Shown: piece by piece, positions 24,661 to 34,259 of the stretch
Layout of the letters: the number at the start of each line of letters is the position of its first letter
Numbering within the stretch: the stretch's first letter is position 1
Made by a program: the position numbers and the translations under genes
Origin: Phoronis australis
Lineage: Eukaryota > Phoronida > Phoronidae
Direction: 5' to 3'
Length of the DNA stretch: 64,000 bases
NCBI GenBank assembly: GCA_002633005.1
Contig: NMRA01000786.1
Location: 18,981 to 82,980 of the forward strand
The notes under the pieces: generated by a model
Seen by the model: only the letters and a program-made list of their open reading frames with translations
What the model was told of the DNA's origin: nothing
Databases searched by the model: none

Positions 24661-27218
24661 AGGCGATGAAATTAACTAAAACAGCATGATGTCTCTGATC
24701 AATGTTGGCAGATTTCAAGGTACCCAAGCCGGTCGATTTGCCCTATCTCGACCCGGCCGGCGAGAGTGTAAAAGTAGATTGCTTTTTTTCATGCTAACTT
24801 CCCACTAAGAATATCAATATCCAATCTGTGATACAGAGAATATGAGTTTTAACTGAATTCTGCTTTTATCACTTAAGTGTACACGCCGATAATGCAATAG
24901 CAGGTGACAGAGGAAGGACTGGTTGAAGTCACCGACACTGGGTTTCTTATCCTTGGTGGAGGAAGTTGTGCTTAGGGAATGAACTTGCACATATCGATCA
25001 GGCTGTGTGGGGTGTGATTCTTGATGCCCGTGTACATTGTACATTGTACACGTACATGAGCCACGCGCTCAATAACTGTAGATTTTTTCAATTTCGGAGT
25101 GCAAGTTTGACCCAGGCTGCCACTGTGAAAATGAACTAGATTTCACATCGACGGGAGCAATTTCTGAAAATCACCCCGTCCCACCACAGTCCCGTCTCCC
25201 ATGGATTTCTCGTTTTCTGCCTTCGGGAACTTAATCTCCTAAAATTTCATACGGTAAAATTTGGTTTTGAAGAAATCCTTGCAACTTAACAACCTTCATT
25301 TAACTCAAAATGGTTTCCTGTTTCTGCCTTTAGCTTTTTACTGAGTTTACATGCAATGGTTCAATATGTTGTTTTCTTCTATCCATAGTCCTCAAGTCCT
25401 GACTGCTAACACCCAAACGTGACATTAGAGCGTGCGACCCCAAAAGTTTGCGTTGCGATGTCCCGCTTTTTATCAGGAAATTTCGCTTTTCAACTCTGTT
25501 GTCCCGTTTCTTCATTCTCGAATGTTGGCGATTACGCAACAGGTGTCCAAAACAACAATGTCACTGTGTCATAAAAAGTTTGTTATTTCCATTTCTTTGG
25601 TAACATAACAATCGTAAAAATGTTCTCCGATTTCTCTTATTTAGGGTCACGCACACCACATGTATTAAGATCACTAATATTTTGCTTTCTACAATGGAAA
25701 GCCTTTCACTGCAACCTGCATAAAGGTCTATCCACACTACACTTCAAGACCACACTTTAGATGTTTGCTCGCTTTTATTTGTCGAAAAAATGTTATCTAC
25801 AAGTTTATGAACAATTTTTGTAAATGTCACCGCTTCCTGATTTTTTACTGAGGAACGGTATTATACGAAACCAAAGGTTTTTATTTAATACATAAAGATG
25901 CATAATTTTGGATGAATGCCTGACTAAATCCTTCACAACAACATTATGAAATATTTGTCTTGATAGGTAGAAGTGTTTTGTATCATTGAAATTGTTTCCC
26001 TGCTGGTTTAATCGGCCATTTTCATGACCTCTGCGGTTCATTTCCATTTTCGTGTTCCGGTTATTATAATTGCACGATGTCATTTCTCGCATTTAGGTAA
26101 ACTCTCGGGTTGTGAAGTTAAAAATTATCTTTAGGGTGTCAGGTATGCGAAATAAATATTATTATTTTAATGCGTTCATTTACCCAGAAAGCATATCATT
26201 AGTAATTAGAAGATACGGCTGGGGTTGGATGTCACCAGTTACATATCTTTACGACAAATTAAAGAACGATACGTCATACATATAGAACAAATAAGTATCT
26301 GGAAAATAACTCATAATGATTGGGCGGATAATTAGCAGAGATTATTATAAAAGTGGGATGGAAGAGGGAAGGGGTAGGACTTTCATACACTCGAAATAAT
26401 TATTTTTGAATTAGATTATTTGTCGTTTGCTTCCCTGAGGCGTTATCAAGAACTGGTGATGGATTTTGTAATGATGTGACTCTTACGCGATTCAGTTGAT
26501 AAAACGGAGGAGTTGCGAAAAGTTAGTTAATCAACACCGGCACAAACGAATGCAAATAAATGACACGTATGGGAGGCGCAACCTCACCAGCACGAGATCG
26601 AAGATGGCCCATCCAGGGCTACAGTTCAGTGTTCTATCGGAAACCGGGATCTAATGATTTTACTCGAAATCAAACTCGAAATTATGTATGACATCTTGCA
26701 TTCTACTTTCGTGGGTAGTTAAGATACGTATCTTGTATTCTGTGCTCGAGTACATTAGGGTATATGCATTGTATGACTTTTTGGTCCATTCTCGCACTTG
26801 ATGACCCTAGATTTGAGCCGCGCTAGGAACCCTAGTAAACACTCGAAAGACTCGGAATTTCAGCCAGACAAGGGCAAAATAGTTTTACGTAAACTATTGT
26901 GTACTCGAGTATATAACACTTGTCTTTAATTTCACTTCGAACAAAAGTAGAGCAGAAAATCCAAAAACAATTTCTAGTAAAACGATTTGACCCCGGGCCC
27001 TAGCTGGTAACCTACAACAGTTTCTGATTTATTGGAGTACATGCTTATATATTTGAGAAAACTGCCTCTGATTCATAGACAGGTCGTTTTGGCAATAAGA
27101 AGCTAATCCTATTAAGCGATGGACCATGCTTTAGTGAGATTAGATTTAGACCTAAAATTTGAGAAATGCTCCATCACCCGCCTTCAATTTACATGTACCT
27201 CAGATTAACCAGGCGTGC
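24661..27218. other. No gene recognised; one diverged repeat
   Basis: Only short frames occur (longest 95 codons at 25805-26092, minus), none recognisable. 25570-25760 resembles 45165-45350. Two overlapping GTACATTGTACA-type palindromes lie near 25030-25055. Nothing else was supported. Confidence 0.4.
25570..25760. repeat. Diverged interspersed repeat (partner at 45165-45350)
   Basis: Shared ordered words: TAACATAACAATCGTAAAA versus TAGCATAACAGTCGTAAAA; ACATGTATT; ATGGAAAGCC versus ATGGAAAGTCC; CACTGCAACC versus TACTGCAACC; GTCTATCCACA versus ATCTATCCACA. Same orientation, about 190 bases, strongly diverged. Family unknown. Confidence 0.55.
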
Positions 27219-27357
27219 ATTCAGTAATGCTAGGACCTACGCTAGGACCTAGCTAAAATCTAGCTCCAGTCACGTGATCTCATTTATAATACACGGCAAT
27301 ATCTCACGTAATCTCGGGAAGTCTTGCTTTTTAGCGAGGCCCTAGCGTTACTGAACG
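27219..27357. mobile_element. MITE with CTAGG-rich terminal inverted repeats (relative at 50266-50391)
   Basis: The left end ATTCAGTAATGCTAGGACCT and the reverse complement of the right end, GTTCAGTAACGCTAGGGCCT, form terminal inverted repeats of about 20 bases. The centre has CACGTGA and CACGGCAATATCTC. A related element at 50266-50391, in reverse orientation, shares TTCAGTA, CTAG, AAAATC, CACGTG, CACGGCAA.ATCTC, AATCTCG and AG.TCTTGC. There is no coding capacity. Target duplications are not clear. Confidence 0.7.
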
Positions 27358-27479
27358 GGAGGCGGGTCAACTGCACCAGCAGACGTCATTTTCTTCTTGG
27401 CTTGTGATGTGTGGCAACAACAACTAATAGATGTCGCTACCCGTCCGATCTCGGAAAGATCAGTTGATTGAAGAATCAG

Positions 27480-28600
27480 GTGTTGTACTTCAACTTGGAA
27501 TCCTGAGTGCTGCGTCAACTTGAAATTCGAAGATCACTTGCAAACTGCCAAACCCCGTACGTCAACTTGGAATCTTGCGTGAACTTGGAATTAAGCGGCT
27601 GCCTGGCACACAATCACAGAGCAAGGCGCTTGGGCTGAAATCGTTACTGAACCTAAATGAAGCTTCCGTGGCCTGGTCACGAACACTGGTTAGTACGGAG
27701 GGACTGGAATGAAAAAATCATTTAAGGACTGTATTGTGATTACATGTCCCTCAGTAATGCATCGGCATTCAAGGTCATAGCCCTATGGCTACGGTGGTCA
27801 TTTGAGTCGTATTATTTCTGTGTTGCTGCCTATTCTAATATAAAAATAAAGCTGAATCATTCAGTGTTTGGAATTAGTGCCTGGTTGACGTTAGATCAAG
27901 GGGTGAATTAAACATCCTCTAACTGGCTGTAATACTTTTTAAATGTTTTTTCTATTACCTTTCGAGCACTTCTGAGCGCATTCCGAATCGCAGTTCCGAG
28001 TTTAAGCAAGCCACACTGGCTGCTTAAACTCGGAATAATTTCTTCTCTAAAAATTCGCGATGTTAACCAAACGTTTAAGCAATGGCGTGGCTCGCTTCAA
28101 CTTGGAATAACTCAATTTCTGCTTCACAAAAACTCACGTGGTGAACCAACCATTCTCTGACTGGTTGCAATACATTTTAAATGCTTTTTTCCATTACCTT
28201 TAGAATACTTTTGAGCGCATTTACAGTTTTTAACCCCATTCAACGTTTAAGCAAGATACGCCTTGCATTAACTGGAATAATTCAATTTCTTTTTCCAAAA
28301 TTCCCATAGGGAACCAAACATTTGGTAACTGGTAGCAAGACATTTTAAATGCATTTTCTAATAATTTTGGAACACTTCTGAGCGCACTTTTTTCTACCCA
28401 ATTCCAAGTTTAAGCAAGGGCGTGGCTCCCTTAAACTTGGAATAATTCAGTTTCCACCTTACAAAAAATCACATGGTTAACCAAACATTCTTTCACTGGT
28501 TCTAATACATTGTAAATGCATTTTCTATTACTTTTAAAACACCCCTGAATTCCACGTTTAAGCAGGCCATTCTATTTTCCCTTTACAAACCCTATGTTGT
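27480..28600. repeat. Satellite-like tandem array, about 165-bp unit with an internal hairpin
   Basis: Units carry, in order, TTTAAGCAAG.GCGTGGCT, CTTAAACTTGGAATAATTCA, AACCAAACATTC, ACTGGTTGCAATACATT, TTAAATGCATTTTCTATTAC and ACACTTCTGAGCGCA. GAGCGCA ends at 27980, 28219 and 28386, with a degraded fourth site near 28545. Later units are about 165 bases; the first carries an extra 70-base partial unit. The best units contain perfect inverted repeats: TTCCGAGTTTAAGCA / TGCTTAAACTCGGAA around 27994-28035 and ATTCCAAGTTTAAG / CTTAAACTTGGAAT around 28400-28442. AACTTGGAAT words continue leftward to 27480 in a less ordered form. Confidence 0.85.
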
Positions 28601-28759
28601 GAAGTAAGCATTCCCAGAAAGATTACAAGACATTATGAACAATTTTTTCTATCCTTGTAAATTATCAGCGATTAATTTTTACCCAGTGCCAAGTTTAAAA
28701 GATGACTGCAGTAAAAATAATGCAACAGTAAACCGATTCTAACATACATATAAAACCAA

Positions 28760-29125
28760 CATTTGCCCGAGTTGTGCTCCAAACAAAAGCTGATTCACAT
28801 TTTATCGTAAAAACACTAATATTGACAGCAGTCTCTGATTGGCTGATATGTCAGTGGTTGACAGGGCATCGACTGCTTATCACATATTTCTGCTCCATAT
28901 TGGGGCATTGAGTGGATAGAGTTTACATTGCGTTTTACAATTGTATCACACCGATTCTTATTATTTACTGTTTACCAGTGTAGTAAAAAAATTCTCCATG
29001 CCTTTTTTGTATGGCACCTAGTTGTTCAAACTCTGTGAAAAACGTGTCATCCAAGAGGGCTGACATAAGACACCATCCGTTGCCCTTGCCTTGGTACAAA
29101 GCTGTATGCTAAATCAATTCAGAAC
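28760..29125 (+). repeat. THAP-exon repeat, copy 2 (inverted relative to 24130-24660)
   Basis: It matches the reverse complement of 24180-24480 in order: GATTGGCTGATATGTCAGTG, GGGCATCGACTGCTTATCACA, then ATGCC(T)n-GTATGGCACCTAGTTG, TCAAACTCT, GTGTCATCCAAGAGGG, CATCCGTTGCC and CCTTGG(T)ACAAAGCT. About 350 bases align, with moderate divergence. Confidence 0.7.
28998..29100 (+). pseudogene. THAP-type zinc finger, first exon fragment (copy 2)
   Basis: The ATG at 28998 is followed by a run of six T where copy 1 has five, shifting the frame. From 29008 the frame reads C-M-A-P-S-C-S-N-S then K/S-rich residues, H-H-P-L-P, and P-W. This fits the N-terminal half of a THAP finger (C-x4-C, H-x-L-P, W). 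No second exon was seen downstream. A decayed relic, paired with the inverted copy at 24247-24320. Confidence 0.6.
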
Positions 29126-31346
29126 AAAGTACTGTTCCCTTTAAGTATCAGTCCACGGATCCACCGACCACTGTACAGCCAACAAGCGGCAAGGTGGGGG
29201 GTCAGCTATTCAGATCCATGTTTAGTCTGATAAATCACATTAGGGATGAGAGAAATTGGGTGAAGTATGACACCACAAAGTTTGGTGGTTTAGGAGATAC
29301 AAGGGAAGTGTTCTTGGGGGCAAAATGAGGCAATTTCGTGGTGTGGAATGAGTCATTTTTGACCAAATTTTCTACTCCAGTTTCTGCTTCAAACAGAATC
29401 GTTTCTGAACAATTTTGATCTCACATGATAGGTTCATGACCAATGTCAGTAAAAACGGCACCGACACTGCAATATCGGTTACCATGGTAACACTGGAACT
29501 GTTTCCGTGGAGGTACATTTCGTTCTTGTGAAAAACCAGTAGTAAGTTGCACCCTTATAGTGAAGCTGCCCCCGCGAGAAAACCAAAAATAATAACATGG
29601 ACATGTAGAAGACTCCATGCCCTTGAAATTAATACAATAAAAACTTTGTCAGCCCTTCAGGCAGGCTTGGTAATAGGTGTCTGAATTTCACTATTTTCAG
29701 ACCGCGTACATATGTGTATTTGTCATGTTAAACCAGTCACTAGTTGTGTGCCGTTTCTACACATTAATATGCCGTGGTATAATACAACAATTAAAAGAAT
29801 TTGTTTGCTTAAATAATTTTAATTAATTTTAAGGACACTAGCATTTCCCACTAAAATATGAAATTATACTAAATTTGTTCATCCAACTCGTCTGAATACC
29901 AAAGCTTACAATGCGTTAGTTGAATGATGGCTGACCTAAAGTACGGTTTTGCGAATTTATCTATTTATCTGGCACTGCAATTCACATCGAATGTGGTATT
30001 TCTACAAATTGGGGAGAGAAACAACTTTGGAAACTCTTGGGAAATGCACAAGATATAGAGCGAGACATTTGAGCGCCTTGTACGTGGAGCTGATGGGGAG
30101 ATGGAACGTGTCCTCCTGAGAAGTCTCAGCGTCTGCCTCGGAGGCAGGTGTGCAGCAGGAGGTACATAATCTACCGTATTAGATTCACTTGCCCGAATCA
30201 TCGTTACAACACTCGAGATATATTGCTGTGGCCAAAGACACTGAGAACATCCACTGCACACTAGAGGAGAAATCTGATAGAGCCTGATAGAGGTTTGAAA
30301 AATGACCAAAGACGTTAAGTCAAGGTTCAACGTCCTGCTTCGTGTGAGCTCAGGTAGGAATCACTAAACTCCAGGGTCTGACCCTGAGGAATATTTTTAG
30401 AAGCACGTCATTCATGCAAAAATATGTTTATTGTCACACNTCCTAGACAAATGTCTAAACTTGGTAAAGCGGAAAACATATCTTGCAAATGGCTGATAGG
30501 ATTCCAATAAAAACTTCCAGATCTTGTATTTTATGCACTGTTCCCCATCAAGCTTTTAGAGATTGTCTTTTGACTGATCTACTTTGGCATGGGAGGGCTA
30601 GCTAAAACAGGGACTTTCAGTAATTTCATGAAAAAATCAAACATTGATTAAAATGAAAAGGGTTACTAAAAAACATTTATATAAAAAGAAAATTGGTCAT
30701 GTTATAGACTCCACTGTTTTGTTATGAATGTATTCCTTTTTCCCGGATCTTATTAAAAATATGGTCAAGGGACCCAATTAATGGCAGATTGATATACACT
30801 GTATAAAGTCATTATATAAAGACTCTCTACTTTCATGAATTAAATTAGTGTTTTAGAAAGTTAAATTCCAAAGTTTGTAGATATGCGTCAGTAAGGTGCC
30901 ACATAACCTTATGTCCATGTTGTTTCATTAAATGACAACTGATACTTCTGTCCTCTGATTGTCTGGAACACAGTTTGATAATTTTGACCCACCACCCTGT
31001 ACGGAATAACACTTTTCATTTACACCACCAGGATGTCACGCAACTAGCACTGTGACCAATCAGATACCATAAAAATCACAAACCCTGACAACAAGGTAAG
31101 CAGACAATGTCAGTACATCAAACTTAGCATTAAAGCATCTGTAGCCATTTAATAAAAGAAATGTAGGTTGATCTCTGAGGCAGATTAGGTTACATAGACC
31201 TTAGAGGGACATATGCTGCATTTAAGGTAATTCATTGGCAAGCAGCTTCAAATGCTGTACCAGCAATGAAATGGGGTCCTCCACCTTTGGCAAATCTATT
31301 GACCTACATACAGGGCACAGTAGCGCGAATGGTTATCACCAATTCT
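29126..31346. other. No gene recognised; one diverged repeat
   Basis: The longest open frame (29965-30330, minus, 121 codons) is R/S/P-rich and has no recognised motif. 30740-30860 shares CCCAATTAATGGCAG(A/G)TTG(A/G)TATA and following words with 36460-36560, so an interspersed repeat is present. One undetermined base occurs near 30440. ORFs around 31235-31486 cross the transposon end and are not genes. Confidence 0.4.
30740..30860. repeat. Diverged interspersed repeat (partner near 36460-36560)
   Basis: GGTCAAGGGACCCAATTAAT and the following GGCAGATTGATATA match GGTCACACCGCCCAATTAAT and GGCAGGTTGGTATA, with weaker similarity beyond. Same orientation. Class unknown. Confidence 0.45.
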
Positions 31347-31354
31347 GTGTAAGC
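31347..31354. repeat. Left target-site duplication GTGTAAGC
   Basis: Perfect 8-base direct repeat with 34252-34259, immediately outside the terminal inverted repeats of the 2.9 kb element. The empty site would read TTCT-GTGTAAGC-GATAAAG. Confidence 0.85.
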
Positions 31355-31769
31355 AAGGAGTGTACGAGTATAGGAGAGTTCACTCCGCCGTTTTACCATT
31401 CGCGGCAATGGTTACCGGTCGAAACACTAGCGCTCCAAGCGGTGAATAATCAACACTTACTTAGGAGCGCAGTCCGAACAATGTAAACACTGACGAATTC
31501 ATACTTTAATGACGTTCAACGTGCAATAAAATTACTGTGTCATTGAAAATGGATAGAATACGTAAACCAACATCCACTTATAATCCAATGAGAAGGAAAA
31601 TGTGTATTTTAATCAATATTAAAGTGTATTTGTTTTTATTCTCTTGAAGCTCCCTTCAAAATCTATCACGGTTTTGTTTCATGTTTGAGTTCTTAACAAG
31701 GCAAATTATCTTTCCTTATAACAGTTCATACCTCCACGGACTACAAAATTTGAATGATTGCTCCTGGGG

Positions 31770-31990
31770 GTTCAGAGGGTAATTCCCCCCAGGTGACAGC
31801 TAAGGGGGTACCAGGCAAAAACCTGGTGGGCGCCAAATGGGTGTTGACCCCCTCCCAGGCTGTTACATGGGAGGAGTGCTAAATAGGTAAACCAATGGGG
31901 TATGTTACATGGGTGTTGAGCTCCTCCCATCATCACAAATTTTGGTTGCTCCCCTGACCATTGACAAACATGTTGCTCCCAGCTCACTGC
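31770..31990. repeat. Short inverted repeats inside the P-like element
   Basis: ATGGGAGGAG (near 31868) pairs with CTCCTCCCAT (near 31921), and ACCAGG/CCTGGT and GGGGGT/ACCCCC words recur around 31750-31860. The stretch is markedly more GC-rich than its surroundings. It could be a nested insertion or a structured 3' region of the transposon. Function unknown. Confidence 0.5.
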
Positions 31991-32392
31991 TGGTTTCACC
32001 TCCACCCAACACTGAATTTTGCATCATGCCGGTGTTCTCTATTAAATGCACCAGGATACTAGCAATGCGAACAATTGCTTGGTGTAGTGGGTGTTACACA
32101 ACGTACAAAATAGGCAACACATGCATCAATATAACAAGAAAATGTAACCAACCTTCTCACTCTCTATTAATTTACTAGTAAACAACAGCTATTTTTGCCA
32201 AGGAAATGCGTTGAAGCTGATAACTAATTTACTCACAGAGGTGTTTGTCATTGCGAAGCAAAATGATACGGATAGCTTGGGTTTAACAAAATGTCAGCCC
32301 ACCATTCAGACTCTAAAAGACCCATCAGTTTCACTTTGGCTCTCTTCAAATCACAGGCTAACCATTCATAAAATGTTTCAATCTGATCAACC

Positions 32393-32713
32393 TTAGTAAA
32401 ATACGAAAACCAGATTTTGACTATAGTTGTCCTTTCTGCACGTGATGCTCCAGTACTTGCTTTGTGAGACGATAATCAACAATGCAAAAAAGCCTATTCC
32501 AGAGCTGTAATATAATTTCCGGAATCTTTTCGACCCTGACATCTTCATTTTTGGTGGATTCGGGACATCAAATATTGTTCGGGCACTGCAGTCAATACCA
32601 GCTTGTTCTTCATTCATGAACATGGACTCCTCGAAGTGATGAGAGCATAACTTGCGGGTCTTGGACAAATAGGTTGCATATCTATTCATAAGGTCAGCTC
32701 CCAGCGCTTGCAC
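32393..32713 (-). pseudogene. THAP domain second exon of the P-like transposon
   Basis: On the minus strand a good acceptor (GATTTCTGTTCAG) precedes an open frame starting V-Q-A-L-G-A-D-L-M-N. It continues with K-L-C-S-H-H-F-E-E-S (the C-x2-H half of the C2CH finger plus the conserved F-E), then T-I-F-D-V-P-N-P-P, the A-V-P-T-(I/L)-F box that ends THAP domains. THAP fingers bind the transposon ends in P-type elements. The first exon (C-x2-4-C) should lie at higher coordinates within the element but was not found. After the THAP part the frame becomes hydrophobic and random before a stop at 32393, so the true exon probably ends earlier. It could be a host THAP gene exon, but its location inside a TIR-bounded element favours a transposase remnant. 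Confidence 0.75.
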
Positions 32714-34251
32714 CTGAACAGAAATCAATGACTGAGAGATTCAGGAACAAACCTCATACTCACTATGAGGTTCCCAGAAGACTGGTAGCCTACGCTAAAG
32801 TACACTACACTACAGAATTCCTGTCGCACTGTGATTGTGATAGAGACAAAAGCGTTTTGGTGTCAACTGAAAAAAAATCGGACTCAAATGTTGATCCACG
32901 GATATTTTAACAGGGCCGCGCCCCCGCATCATTGACACATGACGCACAGCTTAACTTAATTGGTCCAACTGGCCCATTAAAATTATGTTCGGATTTTTCA
33001 CCTTTTCACCGAGACCCACAGATTCGCTAACTTGACTCTTGACAGACTTAGTGGCCCTGTGGCTGTGATTGTGCCATGGGCTGTGTCACCAGTCATATTC
33101 CTCATGGCCATGGGCATGGGTATGTTTTCCTAAAATTGTCCCTGCGATCGTACAGGTGACATTTTGATTTGGAATTGATGGACTGCAAGTATCCAAAAAG
33201 CTGACGATCACATCGTACGTTCATCATAGTCCTTCCGCCGGCAGCCCGCGGTTTTACAGTAGGCCTAGCCTACACTGCAGACAACAGAACAGTGGCAACG
33301 GGACTGTGATCGACTTGTCTAACAACCGTGAACAGAACACACAAAATGAAAGCCAATGTATCATTTTATTGAATAACAGATAATCCTTACCTTTGTAACG
33401 GGAATCGGTGGAGCGACCAGCACCGATCTACCTAGTTTCTAAAATGTCGACTGTTCGTAGCCGATAAAAATATTTGCAGCGTTGTGTACTTTTTCACTCG
33501 TTCGAATCGCATACGAGAGAACCATGGTGACAACTTATAGAGAGTGAAACAAGAGAGAAGTAGATAAATATACTGAATTTTATTATGCGATATATATGAA
33601 ACACAGATCTACAAACTTACAACTCATCGCTAACTTCCGTCGTCATCGCAGCTTTAACTTTTAACACAAAGAATTTATAAACAAGAAGAATTCGCTAAAA
33701 ACGTCAAAGTCCAAATTTAAAAGGCCCAAACAGTTAGGTTGTTTGGTTGGGATTCCTTGCGGATAGAGTCGAGACCCGGCAAAATCCGAAGTTTTAGCGA
33801 GAGGGGCCCATTTTTATAGGCGTATTCGCACCGCGAATGTTCCAAATTACGCTAAAATAGGGGTCTCAAGATAAATGTGAAAACCAATCAGAATAGAACT
33901 AAAAATTTCGTCATCGGAAGTTCCATATAAGGAATTGACCATCTTACACCCCTTTAAAATATAATAACACACTCTAGCTTCTAAACTAAACTGACGACTC
34001 GTCCTCACTCACGGCTCCACCAATAGACGGCGCTCCCGTCACACCTTTCTGGATCCTTAGGAAACCTAAAAAATGACACGTCTGGGGTTTTCGTGGATGA
34101 ATTCATGAAATTTATCCCACTGCAAAATGCGTCCTTCCCCATTGTTTTGGCGCTTCCTGGTTGACAGTTGCTTGTTCACCAATTGGCGGCGCTAGTAGTA
34201 GCGGTAAAAGCGCACTCACAAGTGAACTCTCCTATACTACTACACTCCTTG

Positions 34252-34259
34252 GTGTAAGC
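34252..34259. repeat. Right target-site duplication GTGTAAGC
   Basis: Matches 31347-31354 exactly and abuts the right terminal inverted repeat (CACTCCTTG). Confidence 0.85.

Larger units (their letters stand above)
31355..34251 (-). mobile_element. P-like DNA transposon with THAP exon, 8-bp target duplication
   Basis: The left end (AAGGAGTGTACGAGTATAGG, then AGAGTTCACT) and the reverse complement of the right end (AAGGAGTGTAGTAGTATAGG, then AGAGTTCACT) agree at 28 of 30 bases. Weaker pairing, including TTTTACC, CTAGCGC and GGTGAA, extends to nearly 100 bases. Both ends are flanked by the direct repeat GTGTAAGC (31347-31354 and 34252-34259), an 8-bp target-site duplication. The right end has one extra G outside the inverted repeat. 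Inside, a THAP second exon lies on the minus strand (32393-32713). An 8-bp duplication plus THAP fits the P superfamily; hAT also makes 8-bp duplications and cannot be excluded. Only about 1 kb follows the THAP exon and no catalytic core was recognised, so the copy is probably non-autonomous. Confidence 0.8.

Noticed and set aside
27480-28600. CRISPR array
   Set aside because: The repeats are long, diverged and contiguous without unique spacers of constant length, in animal nuclear DNA.
29965-30330. 121-codon minus-strand frame
   Set aside because: Arginine/serine-rich, without motif, splice context or repeat support.
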